This document shows, one piece after another, positions 11,381-23,187 of a stretch of 64,000 nucleotides of DNA. The translations under genes and the position numbers were made by a program. The stretch is taken from contig NC_081414.1 of the NCBI RefSeq assembly GCF_030272615.1, positions 660,836,438 to 660,900,437 of the forward strand. Reading direction: 5' to 3'. The stretch is from Cryptomeria japonica (lineage: Eukaryota > Streptophyta > Pinopsida > Cupressales > Cupressaceae). The stretch's first letter is position 1. Each line of letters starts with the position of its first letter. A model generated the notes under the pieces. It worked only from the letters and a program-made list of their open reading frames with translations. It was not told the DNA's origin and made no database searches.

Positions 11381-12609
11381 GATAGAAAACAACAAAGCAT
11401 CACATGAAAAGGACATCACACATGACACACATATTTTTCATGTGGAAATCCAACTGGGAAAAACCACAATGGGGATGAATACCCACAAGCTATTTTTGAA
11501 CTCTTTAGAAGTCCGCTCTGTTAGGAGCCTAGTCTAGTTAAAGACTATTACAACAGGTTCTGTTGAGAACCAATCCTGTTAGGGATCACCCAGTTAAGGG
11601 ATGGCTAGAATACCCGGCTAAGGGTTAAACCCTGTTAGAGGTTACCTTGTTAGAGGATTTCATGAACCCAATGGCTTTGAATCACCCTATTAAAGGATTT
11701 ACAGCAAGCTGGTTAAAGCTACCATGTTAAGGGATTTTCCAACTGTTGAAGTGGTTAGAGATCAACAGGTATTACAATGATCTGGTAATAACACTCCAAT
11801 GCCAATGCAGATCCGCTTTAGTTCCTTTCTTCTACATACACACTCTGCAGGTATCAACCCTCTTATTTGTTCTTGCAAGAATCATATATCTTTGCACTTA
11901 GATACACACACAACATTTGCCAACAATTTCAACATGAAACACAACATCGACCTTATAGGAAATAGATAGGTTGATAGAGTAAACCCTAAACCCTAAACAT
12001 TTAGGTTGAGCAATTCAGTCGGTTCAATCCTTACCATTGAACACTTTGCATTTGAATACAATGGTCTTGAACAAATCTCAAGACATTCTCTATCATTTTT
12101 TCTTCACCACTTCTTGGAGGTGATAACCCATCACATGTTATCCACCATTTACAAGGGCTTCACTCATTCCTGAGGTAGATAGGACCAATCCCCTTCATGC
12201 AAGATCCTTCATGCGCATGAGGTTGACATGGCAACATGATCTGATCTTCATTACACTACTAACTCATCACACAATGCCATCGGTTGAATCACACAGGCTT
12301 AAAACACTTGAACCAAAAACCCTGAAGCTGAGACTACCAACCAATAGTCATACCATATTAAACCGCTTGACCTTTAGCACATATACCAGTTCTCATCATT
12401 CTACCAGTTCACTTTGCCTAGTTGCTTAACTTCAATAAACCCATTCACTCTTCATCATATTACCGATTCACTCTTCAGCATATTACCGATTCTCTTTCAG
12501 CATATTATCGGTTCTCTCTTGAGAATATTACTAGTTCATTCTTTCAGCATATTGAAATCAATGACAACACAATATCATCATGTCAACATATTCTACACAT
12601 ATGCCAACA
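11381..12609 (-). repeat. copia 5' LTR, U3-side portion
   Basis: This is the rest of the LTR split by the LINE. It contains the GGGAAAAACCACAATGGGGATGAATACCC-type segment (about 11456-11485), which also occurs in the solo LTR at 45390-45425. A series of short diverged subrepeats built on CTGTTAGAGG / CGGTTAAGGG lies at about 11515-11735. Near 11981-11999 there are two and a half CCCTAAA units. The LTR ends ...ATGCCAACA at 12609 (TGTTGGCAT on the minus strand). Confidence 0.85.
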
Positions 12610-14197
12610 TCGAGTTTGACTATTGTTTTGTGGTGGTGTTGTATTTGGTCTTATCCTTTATGCAGGCGTCGAATGATATTTTGTGGTTGACCATAGTTGG
12701 TCAGGTTTCTAGTTAGACTACCATCAGTCAGTGCACCTCTTATGAAGCCGTGTTTGACCAAATGGTTGATTTCTCCATTTTGAACTCCATTTTCTTGACC
12801 GTGTATTCCTTGGTTTTTGAGTTTGTTTTAGTATAGTCTAGTGTCGTATGGGAAAGTGGATTTTGATTGGGGGTAGTGCCCAAAGTGGTTGCTAGGTAAC
12901 CCATCGAAAGTGTGTCTAAAAAAGTGATAGCCTAGTAGTAGATTAGAGTGTTAGTAATGAATCTATAAGGAAGATAATTGTGCCTCACACATGGGATGAG
13001 TGCTAACCCAGATTCGACATGTTGTGAGAAGGCCTAATATGGAAAACCATCATCCTTGTCTTCACAAAAGGATGTGTGGGTTCACATGACGCTTGAATGG
13101 GCTGGAGGTTCAGATTAGGTTGTCAGGGTAACCCACTAGATGGGGCCGGAACCTATGAAGACCTGCCATGGTAACCATACTAGGTTGTGTGATGAGACTT
13201 GTCCCCTACGTTTGTTTAGTGTGTTATTGTATTGTCTTGATAGGAGAACGTTTGTGGAGTCCTCCTATTGTTTACGCCCTTGTGAGTACCTAGTTTCATG
13301 TTAGACCTTGGGTTGTGATGACTTAGTTTTGTGGATGCTCTAGTGGACCTTTGTAATTGCTTCTATTATGTTCAGTTGGATCATTTCCTTTTCAGGGATC
13401 GTTTATATATTTATTGACTATGTGGTCGTTTGTATATTGGTTATGTTTCACCTTGATGGCAGGATTGTAAATGATGTGAACCTCATGTATTCTTAACTTA
13501 TTTAATTATTAGAGGGGTCTTGCAGTTGAGCAGACCTAGAGATTTAGCCCTCTAGGGGTGAACTCCAAGATCAATTTGGTGTTATGTGATGCTTATGTCT
13601 TTATGTTCCTTTTTAGTTTTAGTATGTATGGATGGCATCATGTTAGAATGTTTGAAGTGGTTTATATGAAATTAATCTTAAATGCATGTATGCAGTTGTC
13701 TTTTTAATGTAGTAATTGGATCATGAAAGAATGTAGTTTTGAACAATAGAATGCATTCAGTTATTGATAATGAAATTAAGTATGCATGGAAAGATCTCAT
13801 TAGTATATGATGAAATTCAAGTGTGTTATCAAATTAGATGCATGGCTTATATTTTAATGAAAACTTGAACGTAAGGTATGAGTAAATCTTAATGGATGAA
13901 CCTTATCTTGTGATCTATATTTTCATCTTATTGAAAGAAATTATCCTTTTTTAAGAATTATCTCGTTATAAGATAATCAACTTATTGGATTAATTAGTGT
14001 GAGTTAAGTGAAATGTGGATTTAAGTAATCACATTGGGAAACTCTTTAGGTGTTAGTTGATGTCTTCCGCTATGTAATATAAACTTTGATATCTCATTGT
14101 ACCATTTTGTTATGTTTAACTTTAAAAAAAAAATTATTTGCACTCTATTCTTATGTTTTGGCTTTATCCCTTCGGGGTTTCGTGGCAGGGCACTACA
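12610..14197 (+). repeat. gypsy-type LTR fragment
   Basis: There is no coding capacity. The right boundary is ...GGGGTTTCGTGGCAGGGCACTACA at 14197, very like the end of the LTR at 33822 (GGTTCCTTGGTGAGGCACTACA). The body (13010-13190) has the GGTAACCC / CCGGAACC-rich style of plant Del/Tekay LTRs. No primer binding site follows, so this is a solo LTR or a 3' LTR. Its left part is cut by the copia insertion at 12609, so its start and target duplication cannot be seen. It is inserted in the minus-strand LINE that continues at 14198. Confidence 0.55.
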
Positions 14198-14370
14198 ACC
14201 AGGTTGAGTCTAACAATATTATGTTGTGTCTATTCATGACGTGTATAGTAAAATGTAGTCCATAATAGGGAACCAAATATGGCTTGATCATTGTACTTAA
14301 TGTCCTTGTAGTTGGGGTGCATTGAGAGAGGCACATCCCCCAACCATTTATCCTCCCAAAACTGAATATC
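14198..14370 (-). pseudogene. minus-strand L1 LINE ORF2 fragment, downstream half
   Basis: Minus-strand translation shows a LINE ORF2 segment after the RT (IQFWEDKWLGD-like in changed form: IFSFGRINGWGMCLSQCTPT). It continues the segment that ends at 28459 on the other side of the 14 kb gypsy insertion: 28459 ends with WQIGNGHVVFKI, and in this family such a sequence is followed by ...FWEDKWLGD. The bases TGACC at 14371-14375 and 28454-28458 are the duplicated target. Confidence 0.7.
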
Positions 14371-14375
14371 TGACC
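14371..14375. repeat. target duplication TGACC, left
   Basis: TGACC directly before the left LTR equals TGACC at 28454-28458 directly after the right LTR. Confidence 0.85.
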
Positions 14376-16033
14376 TATTATCACTGATTAAAAATGGGCT
14401 TTTCTTTTCCCATAATTGGCTATGGTTTGTTGAAATTTTGAGTAAGGCACATTTTCAAATGCTTCAGCTTTGTTGTAGGCCTTAAGGGTTTAGGGGTTTT
14501 TTATTTTAGATCGACTAATGTTTGTTTAAAACCCTCTGGTTTCTATTCTTTCGTTACTTTATCCACTTAAGTAATGGGTCATGGGATCGTAGGAAGTGTC
14601 CCTCCTTGTCGTTTGCCTAGACGGTCATGTTAATTAATTGCAAAAAATTTATGCCTTATGTGTATTCCTCCTAAAGTTGTCAGGTCGAACGTTGTGACCC
14701 GTTGGAGTGAAAAATATGAATTCTCCTATGAATTCAATTTTGAAGGGATGGCCAAAGCATGCGGAATCAATGTTGTAGTTAAGACCCTGGGTACAATATA
14801 TGATTTCCCATCAACCGGGTGAAGATATCTTTTAAATAATTTTTGCAGAAGAGCGGATGCAGAGCTATCTTCTTCAGGTATAGAGCAAGTCAGTTCAGTT
14901 GCAGAGCAAATTCCTTCAAGTTAAGAATCGGTTTTCTTGTACTCTTGTGTAGCAATTCCTCTGTAGTGTGTTTCAGAGAAGATATTGATTTGTCACAGAA
15001 GTATTTAGGAGTGGTATTCATTTCTTACGTTTTTTTTTTTAAATGGCTCCTAAAAGAGAATTTTTCTGGCAAAGTCAATTATTCAGAAAGAAGTGTCTGT
15101 GATGATTTTCTGGAACAGTTGACATTATCAACTAATCAGGCATCGAAGGCAAAGGAATTAGTGCCTAGAGCTCCTCGTTTAAAGATAGCAGAAGGACTGT
15201 ATGACAAGGGTAACTGGTTGAGAGACCCACAGGTTGGATTTGGAATGAGAAATTCTCTGGCCACACAAAATAGCATTTGGGAATTAGATGTTGGGAAATT
15301 GGCAGTCCTAGGAGTATTTAGGGACATAGATTTGTTGACCCAAATTGCACTTAACTATGATCCAGTCACAAGAAGCATTCGGGATATAAATGGAAAAACC
15401 CTTATTGAAATTAATGCTGAAGAATTCAGAAATTCTTTTGGCCTTAATGAGTTCACCAATTTTTTAGAGCCCATAAATTTCAAGTCGTTAGCTCAAATTT
15501 ATAGTGCACAGAGGAGACATTTCAGGAACGGGCCTCTCAAGGAGTTTTTTGTGAAGATAGGTGGGTTGACAGTTGTAGGACCCAACACAGAAGAGCCCTT
15601 TTCATTGAGTATGTTCACCCTTAGGGCTAAAGGAATGTATTGGGCACTTTGCCAAGTTTTGGGAGAAGATGCCGAAGCAAATATGCCAAATCACTACTTG
15701 TTGATGATTGCTCAGATTTTGAATCCTTCTCTTGCAATTATCTTTGATTATACTTCCTTCATTATTGATACTATCCATGGAGGGTTAACAGGAATAAAGA
15801 ATAGATCCACTGGTTTTCTGGACTAGTTTGCTGTGGGTTTATGTTTGAAAGTGTGAATTCAATTCACAAAGGTATACCCACCTGGGCTCTGAGTATGTCC
15901 GAAGTGTAGAAGGTTCAATCAAACCTTGTCATATGTTGTCTTGAGAATTTCCTTATCTTTGATGTCTCTTCTGCACTAAGTTTGATCATATTATTTTAAG
16001 GATGTTAAAGAGAATCATATTTTGAAGACAACA
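14376..16033 (+). repeat. left LTR of the Tat-like element, internally deleted
   Basis: 14376-15805 matches 23188-24645 and 15806-16033 matches 28229-28453 of the right LTR at high identity. The missing piece corresponds to 3583 bp between two copies of GAATAGA (24639 and 28222), one of which remains at the junction (15799-15805). A second, 30-bp deletion within the coding part lies between short TTGGATT repeats (near 15236). Confidence 0.92.
14843..15826 (+). pseudogene. truncated copy of the LTR-encoded protein
   Basis: This is the left LTR copy of the reading frame seen intact at 23854-24645. The match starts at ATGGCTCCTAAAAGAGAA (15043 on), where an extra T has shifted the frame, and it carries on in an open frame through VNYSERSVCDDFLEQ and NSFGLNEFTNFLEP to about 15800. 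There it runs into the deletion junction and stops at 15826. It lacks ten residues present in the right copy. It is not a separate gene. Confidence 0.85.
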
Positions 16034-16037
16034 AAAG

Positions 16038-16055
16038 TGGCGACTCTGCTGGGGA
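16038..16055 (+). other. primer binding site of the Tat-like element
   Basis: TGGCGACTCTGCTGGGGA begins four bases after the LTR end. Its form (TGGCGNC...GGGGA) is usual for tRNA-primed plant Ty3-gypsy elements. I do not assign the tRNA. Confidence 0.8.
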
Positions 16056-16334
16056 GAGTTACAATAAAGATATAAACGCAGATCTGTGTTGAGGCTTATA
16101 AAGAAAATTGTTGTGTGTTTGTGGATTAGATTACTTGTTTTTATAATTCCCATAGTTTTGTAGGTGGTGACTCTGTTACTTTTGAACCAGTCCTTGTGAG
16201 ATACAAATATTTCTAAAAGGAAGACAAGCGAGATGCAAGGAGCAAAAAGCACAAGATCATTCATGAAGAAACATCCTCATGAAACCTTACAAGAAGGTCT
16301 ATCAGAACAGTAACGGAGAGGCCAGAAGAGATCT

Positions 16335-19025
16335 GTGTTGCATGAGCCATCAAATGCTGCTTGGGTGCAGAAAAACAATAATACTGGTAAGATGCCTGAT
16401 CGACCTATTTATGCAAAGTCTAATTCATCTTCCAGAGATTCAGAACATGATATATTAGGTTTCCATTCGAGATTGTTTGGAAATATTGACAATGCACCCA
16501 TTTTAAATCAAGATCTATCTCAAGTCAGTGTTTCCGCGAGAGATAGAACCAGCTCAAATGCAATTAGGCACTCCATTCCTAGGACAATTGATGGGAACAT
16601 TAGTTTGATTGACATAGATCAAGTTAATGCATCAGACTCTAAAGAAAACTTCCCTGATGAAGATAAAGTGTCTCAAGAGATTGAAGACTTAAATAGAAGA
16701 GTCCATCACTTAATCTCCCTAAGAGCCCAAAAGGAAGTAAATAAGGAGAGGGAAGTTAAAGCCAAATTAATGGAAAGAGATAGGCTCCTTAGACAGGTAG
16801 CTGATCTTGAAATACTTGCTAAGGAGAAAGAAAAAAGTGATGAGGAAGGCCCTATGATTAGAGAAATTCTTATCCCCAAAACTAAACAAGCTTGTAAGTT
16901 AGTAGCCCAGCCAACTAGGGAAGTATTTAATGACTCCCAGCTTCCTAAAGCTAATATGGATAAAGGAAAATAGAAATGGGTAGATGATGGAATAGAATCT
17001 AAAACTACAGAAGAGATCTCTCATAAGCTTTTATCACATGAGAGAGAAATGGAAAGGATGAGGAAAGAAAAGGAAGATCTCCAAATGGAATTAGAAAAGG
17101 TTGAGTTAGAAGCAGCGAATCAGGAAGTAAAAAGAAAAATTAACTACTTAAAGGCTCCCCCTATTACATTCCCATCAGAAGATCTTAGCAAGCCTAATCC
17201 CCAACACATTTCCTTTCCTCAGGCCAATACTCAACCTGTAGTACAAGCTAATATTGCCTCAGTAAGTCAAATACCTGTGAATAAACAGTGCACTCAAATA
17301 CCACAATCTCCAATCCCAAAAGATAAAATGACCATGGGAAATAACAATGCTATTACCCCTTTTCAAAGAAGACCAATCAATTTAGAACAATATAGACAAT
17401 TGTTCTTTGATGGGATTCTGGGATATCCCAATCATGTTCCCACTAAGTTAAGAGACAGACTCCATAAATTTGTTGGGAACAATGCAATTAGTGCTGAGGA
17501 GCACCTAAAATCCTTTGGGGATCTAATAAATGATTATGAGATAGTAGATGAAGATGTTATTATGAAACTGTTTGTTCAATCCCTGGTTGATGATGCAAGA
17601 GATTGGTACAGAGGTCTCCCGGTTAATAGCATAGGGTCATGGGAAGATTTTAAAACTTGTTTTCAAGAGCAGTATGGTGACAAGACTAATGTGAGTTTCA
17701 TGCTAAATGAATTCAACAATATCAGAAAATCTGAAAATGAAATGGTCACTGATTTAAATGCCAGATTCCAGAAGGCCATGCACAGATTGTATCAAGTGAT
17801 GAGGCTAGATGATAACATGTGTCTTAATACATATTACAATGCATTTGATTCCAAGATGGCCTATATTTTGAGGGATAAGAACCCACATAATTTGAGAGAT
17901 GCTTTTAGAATTGTCATAAATGTAGAAAGTAACAGAAAAGCATCTGGGAAGTTAGGAAGAAGGACAAATGGTAGATTATGGCAAGAAACCAAACAGCAAC
18001 CTAACAAAGTTGCTAAGGAGGATGATAAGATAGAGAAATTGGTTACAGCTATGAAAGATCTGACTGCCAAAGTTAGCAAAAATGATAAACCTCATTATAA
18101 TTGGCAAGATAGACCTCCTAGATTGCATGATATGCCATATAATACCAATTGGAAGGATGGTAAACCCCAAATTGAGAAGCCCAAAATTACCCAAATTTAA
18201 GACACTCCAGATCCCTTGAAAAGAAAAAATGTTCACAACATAGAAAATACTCCATGGTGTATTGCTTGTGATGGACCACATTCTCCTCATCAGTGTGCGG
18301 TGGCTCAAGCTCTTGAAGAATCTATGAGACCAGAAGCAGAGCCTGACATTAATATGTTTGAAACTATCATAGAAAGTGATGAGGAATCCATGCAAAGTGG
18401 ATATAGTGATGTGCTAGATAATGAAAGGTTAGTGCAAGGATAGCTAACCTTAGATTGGCATCCTACATTGAATGTGGTGACAATTGAGGATGAAGAGGTT
18501 CATCTTAGGAGGCCTAGTGAGGAAGAAGTTAGAAATCACACTAAAGATGCAATTGCCAAAGCAAAACACAATTATAACTTGAGAAGAACCAAGAGAGACA
18601 CTGATCAGGGTGAGTCGGGTTCTATGTTTGTAAAGGAAGTTACAAAAAAGGGGGCATCAAGTAGTGCTATTACTATTCCTAAGGTCGGTCAAGAAAAAGG
18701 GGAACAAGTTAAAGATGTACCCAAAGGCAAAGATGATAAAAATGTTATTGATGTACAAGGAGCAGAGATAGTGAAAAAGGCAAGTCAATTTAAAACAGAA
18801 AGAGTTAGGGCTAATACCGAAACATGCAATAGTTCTACATTTGACATGGCCCAAGCTCTTATTCAAATGAAAGTCACTGTTCCATTAGTAGAATTACTAA
18901 ATATTAAAGAACATAAGGATGCAGCTTTGTCTTTATTCTCTAGTATATCTGATAGTGGCACAGCATTACCCACCAGTTTTTTCTTTATGTTGGAACCACT
19001 ATCACTCAGGAGCCTTCTCAGGTAG
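16335..19025 (+). pseudogene. gypsy gag with CCHC-like knuckle
   Basis: One reading frame interrupted by stops at 16971, 18198 and 18441. The N-terminal part (16335-17200) is charged with a likely coiled coil (EIEDLNRRVHHLISLRAQKE, MRKEKEDLQMELEKVELEA). The retrotransposon gag domain lies at about 17370-17960 (LKSFGDLINDYEIVDEDV, DDARDWYRGLPVNSIGSWED, EQYGDKTNVSFML). A Cys/His cluster near 18258-18300 (WCIACDGPHSPHQC) fits a nucleic-acid binding knuckle with a shortened spacer. The C-terminal part (18468-18840) is Lys/Glu-rich. Gag would form the particle. A frameshift just before 19020 leads into the protease frame. Confidence 0.88.
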
Positions 19026-19546
19026 ATCCCTTCTATGTTACCTTGTTAGTCAATAACCGGTTGATTAAAAACTACATGATATATTCAGGAGATGCTGCTA
19101 ATGTAATTCCCTATGGTGTTATGAAAGAATTAGGGTTATCAGTAACCACTGTGTATGGGAAATGCTATGCCATGGATAACAGAGAAGTACCTGTGATAGG
19201 TACAATGAAAGATGTAGAAGTAAAAATAGCAGCATTCCCTGAAGCCACTTACAAAATGGATGTTATTGCTACTGACACTAAACCCCACTATGGTATGTTA
19301 CTTTACAGGCAGTGGGCACCAGCAGTAGGGGGAAATGTTCAACTAGACTTATCCTATGCCACCATTCCTATTAATGGTAATCAGGTCAAATTATACAGAG
19401 AGCCACGAGCTCCTAGGGTAATTGAAAATGTAGACCCTAGTATGCTTAATTGTATGATTGATGTAGATCTAGATAACTTTAGACTTCAACCAATTTTACC
19501 TCAATTGAAGAATATTGACCCTATTGTGGTCGAGCTACAAGCATAG
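19022..19546 (+). pseudogene. gypsy aspartic protease, active site lost
   Basis: In this family the protease segment reads as PFYVTLLVN..., then the active-site loop, then NVIPYGVMKELGL. Here the loop is MIYSGDAANVIP: the Asp of the DSGA triad is replaced by Tyr. The rest of the fold is recognisable (MDNREVPVIGTMKDVEVKI, YGMLLYRQWA near 19290). It would have cut the Gag-Pol polyprotein. It lies in frame with the RNase H domain that follows. Confidence 0.8.
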
Positions 19547-20236
19547 TAGTATGGATTGTGGCAAATGTATTTTGATGGAGCTTGCTCCAAAGAAGGATCT
19601 GGAGCAGGGGTTCTTTTTGTGTCCCCATTAGGTATAACTTTTAAGTATTCATTTTTGTTGGCATTCCAGTGCACAAATAATACTGCTGAATATGAAGCCC
19701 TGTTACTGGGACTTGAGGTTGCAAAAAGGCATGGAATCCAACTATTGAAAGTAATGGGGGATTCAGAATTGGTTGTCTCTCAGGTGAGATCTAAATATGC
19801 ATCCAATAATGATAGATTAAAATAGTATAAGCATGTTGTTTGGGATGTTATTGAGCATTTTGATGCATTTTCTATTAATTGGATAGAGCGAGCAAAAAAT
19901 ATTATGGCAAATTTCCTAGCTAATGTTGCTTTGAAAAATGATGATGTAACGCTAACCGGTATTTCCACTATGGAAATAAAATCTAGGCCTGCTATTCCTG
20001 ACAATGTGTATAATTGGCAAGTTTTTGCTGATGATGAAGATATTCTTAGGTTTATTCAATGTGTTGATGATTATGATGGACAAAAGATTGATTGTAATGC
20101 ACTGGTGGAAGTGGTGGACAATAGAGAGACAGTGTTTGGAAATGATGTGGTCCAGTTGGAAACTAATGAAATACCTAAAGGGCTGGTAGAGCTGGAGAGC
20201 ATGTTCAGTTATAATGATAGTCACTTACATCAGTAG
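19547..20236 (+). pseudogene. additional (archaeal-type) RNase H placed before RT
   Basis: MYFDGACSKEGSGAG (19562 on), NNTAEYEALLLGLEVA, GDSELVVSQV and IERAKNIMANFLANVA outline an RNase H of the type gained by plant Tat elements. The first three acidic positions (D, E, D) are present; the fourth, normally Asp in ADFLA, is Asn. A TAG at 19823 stands where Gln is usual (LKQYKHV). After it comes the linker PAIPDNVYNWQVFADDEDI. The domain would degrade the RNA strand during reverse transcription. Tat-like plant polyproteins with this domain ahead of RT are known to me, so the position itself is not new. Confidence 0.88.
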
Positions 20237-20315
20237 TCTACCACCAAGTTGGAAGAGTTAGAGGAGGTAAACCTGGGGACAGAATCATCCCCTAAGTTGG
20301 TATATATTTGGAAAG

Positions 20316-21650
20316 AAGTTACCCCCTCATGTCAAGACTAACCTTATTAATTTATTGAAAAGGTATAAACATGTTTTTGCTTGGTCTTATGAGGACCTAA
20401 AGGCGTATAGACAAGATCTTTTTCAGCATGAAGTTCCTTTACTTCCAGATGCTAAGCCTTTCAAATAGAAACAGAGGCCTATCAATCCCTTGTTAGAAAC
20501 TAAAATGCAACAAGAGTTGACCAAATTGAGAGAAGGGGGGATTATCAAACCAATAAGGCATTCTGCATGGGTCTCCAATCTGGTCCCAGTAAGGAAGAAA
20601 AATGGAGACATCAAATTGTGTGTAGATTTTAGGAATTTAAATGTTGCTTCTTTGAAGGATAACTAATCATCCTCGAATATGGAAGCCATGTTGTAGAGAG
20701 TGACAAGATGTGACCTTTTATCCATGATGGACGATTTCTCAGGATATAATCAACTGTTAGTAAAAGAGTCTGAACAGTTGAAGACAACTTTCACTACTCC
20801 ATGGAGAACTTATGTATATGTGAGAATGCCATTCGGATTAAAAAATGCAGGAGCTACATTTCAGAGAGCTATGGATGTAGCTTTCAAAGAATTCATTAAC
20901 ATCATCATGGTGGTTTATCAAGATGATCTAACTTGTTTCTCTAAGAAGGCTAATGATCATTGTGGACATCTGGAGAAGGTGTTCAATAAAGCCTTGGAAT
21001 TTGGTGTATCACTAAATCCCAAGAAATGTCATTTTGGAGTCACTGAGGGAAAGCTACTAGGAAACATAGTTTCCAAGGAGGGGGTAAGGATAGACCCTGA
21101 AAGAATTGAAGCAATCAATAAGGTGTTTGAACCTAAAAATGTGAAAGGTATTCAATCTTTTTTAGGCAAAGTAAATTTTGTTAGGAGATTCATTGCAAAC
21201 TTTGCAGAGATAGTGAAGCCTATTGTCAAGTTACTTAAGAAGGATACTAAATTTTATTGGGATCAAGAAGCCTCAAAAGCTTTTGCTGAGATTAAGAAGG
21301 CAATCCAAGAGGCACCAGTGTTGAAATCTCTTGATTACAGTAAGCCTTTTTCTCTGTTTTCTTTTGCTTCCTATCATACGGTGGCTGCAGTATTACTACA
21401 AAAGGACAATGAAGGATATGAACATCCCATAGCCTTCTATAGCAAGTCTTTGCAGGTGGCAGAACTAAAATATGAGACTATGGAGAAATAAGCTTATGCT
21501 CTAGTTAAAGCTATTAAAGCTTTTAGGCCGTACTTAGTGAATGCAAATATCATTGCCTATGTCCCACATGCTGTAGTTAAGGATATTTTGTCTTAGTCTG
21601 AGGTTACTGGGAAGAGATGCAGATGGATTAATAGAATTCAGGAATTCAAC
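20316..21650 (+). pseudogene. gypsy reverse transcriptase and degenerate RNase H
   Basis: Frame 3 from a shift near 20315. RT motifs: YKHVFAWSYEDLKAY, NLVPVRKKNGDIKLCVDFRNLN, DDFSGYNQ, FTTPWRTYVYVRMPFGLKNAGATFQRAMD, the catalytic YQDD near 20918, SLNPKKCHFG, LLGNIVSKEGV and FLGKVNFVRRFI. The following RNase H (about 21330-21600) has lost the first Asp (LFSFASYHTVAAV instead of a TDAS-like motif), as in Tat elements that rely on the other RNase H. Stops at 20466, 20664, 20694, 21489 and 21594; three of these are TAG at places where Gln is expected. Confidence 0.92.
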
Positions 21651-23042
21651 TTGGAGATAAAGATCACCAAATTGGTGACAGGTTTAGGTTTGGCTAAGCT
21701 CATGACTGAATCTAATCTCATGAGTGTAGAAATACATAATGTTGAAGTTGGGGATGCTTTAGTCACTAGTATTGAAAGGAAACCTTGGTACTCAGAGATA
21801 GTCCAATTTTTAAAAGGTGCCACATTTTCAAAAGAGATGACACACAATCAAAAAAGAACTCTGAAACTCAAGTCCCAAAAGTATGTACTCATTCAGGGTG
21901 ATCTTTTCTGGAGGAAAAGAGATGGAGAGTTACTAATGTGTTTGGATGAATTTCAAGCCAAACAAGTGTTGACTGAAATGCATGATGGAGTATGTGGAGG
22001 TCACTACTCTGCTAAGACTACTGCTGGTAAGATAATCCAGGCTGGATACTATTGGCCCACTTTATTTAAAGATACTCATGCATATGTTCAGAAATGTGAC
22101 CCATGTCAGAAATTCTAATCCAAGTTGAAGTATGAAGGAGCCTTACCCCTAAATCCAATCTCAGTAGAAGCTCCTTTTGTCCAATGGGGCATTGATTTTA
22201 TTGGAGAAAATGTTGAGAGGTCAGGGAGAAGTCACGGATGGATCATAGTGGCCACTGATTATTTCACCAAATGGATAGAAGCCATCCCTACAAGAAGAGC
22301 TACTAGTAAAATTGTCATTGATTTCCTGATGGATAATATTGTAACTAGATTTGGAACACCTGCAAAATTGGTGATGGATAATGCCATGTGTTTCAGATCA
22401 GAAGAGTTTTTAGGCTTTTGTACTAGCCATGGTATACTCATGTCATACTCTTCACCTTATCACCCTCAAGGGAATGGACAAGCAAAATCCAGCAATAAAA
22501 GCCTGTTGAATATCATCAAGAAAATCCTGAAAGAGAATAAAAGATCTTGGGATCAAAAACTGAAGTTAGCTTTGTGGGCAGATAGAATAACAGTTAAGAA
22601 ATCCATCAGAATGTCTCCTTTTGAACTAGTCTATGGTGCCCAAGCTAGATTGCCGGTAAACAATCTTCTTCCAGTTTATAAGTTTTTGCAAAATGAGGAC
22701 ATGGAGATATCTGAACCAATGGAAAATAGAATGATCCAAATTGTAGAAATGGAGGAACTTAGAACTTCTACCCATAAGAGAAATTAGAAGATCCAGTTGC
22801 AGTCCAAATATCTTTTTGATAAAAGGACGTCATTAAGAAAATTTCAAATTGATGATGTGGTTCTTCAGTGGAATGCAAAAGGACAGGATAAGGGAAAGCA
22901 CAAGAAATTTGAATCACTGTGGATTGGCCCTTTTGTTGTTTGTGACTTGAATGGTAAGGATTCATATTTCTCGAAGAATATGAATGATGAAATGCAGGAA
23001 TTTCAAGTGCATGGACAATTCCTAAAGCATTATTTCTCTTAA
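21651..23042 (+). pseudogene. gypsy integrase, catalytic Glu replaced
   Basis: Same frame as RT. The zinc-binding HHCC module is at about 21980-22115 (HDGVCGGHYSAKT ... CDPCQKF). Core domain: WGIDFIGENV (first Asp, 22185 on) and LVMDNAMCF (second Asp). The third catalytic position reads NGQAKSSNKSL where NGQAESTNK is expected, so Glu is Lys. The C-terminal part has the KHKKFESLWIGPFVV motif (22900-22940) and ends at 23042 (LKHYFS). Stops lie at 22116 and 22785. The enzyme would insert the cDNA into host DNA; this copy should be inactive. Confidence 0.92.
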
Positions 23043-23187
23043 TGTCCATGCACGGTAGGTCCTTTGTTTGTACATATTTTGTTACTTTCCTGCTTTTCTG
23101 TTTTGGCCTGTGTTTTGGTCTGTTTCTCTAGAGTTTCTGAGTTTTCTTGTGTTGACATTGTGATCAACCATCCCCAGTCAGAGCCGC
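23043..23187 (+). other. 3' untranslated region of the Tat-like element
   Basis: 145 T-rich bases between the integrase stop and the right LTR. No clear polypurine tract; the last bases are CAGTCAGAGCCGC. Confidence 0.6.

Larger units (their letters stand above)
1..12609 (-). mobile_element. Ty1-copia retrotransposon, 5' part, split by a LINE
   Basis: Read on the minus strand the order is LTR, primer binding site, gag, protease, integrase and start of reverse transcriptase, which is the Ty1-copia order (integrase before RT). The RT is cut by the left window edge, so the 3' LTR is not visible. The 5' LTR begins on the minus strand with TGTTGGCAT at 12609 and ends ...TTATCA at 2930, but 8.1 kb of LINE (3241-11363) sits inside it. 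Gag to integrase lie in one reading frame interrupted by several stops, so the copy is dead. Confidence 0.9.

Noticed and set aside
11981-11999. Two and a half CCCTAAA units, like the plant telomere repeat
   Set aside because: Too short, and placed inside a copia LTR; no array on either side.
14786-14806. TATA-like sequence in the LTR of the Tat-like element as a mapped promoter
   Set aside because: TACAATATATGATTT is present in both LTRs, but in AT-rich DNA this is weak evidence; mentioned only as a possibility.
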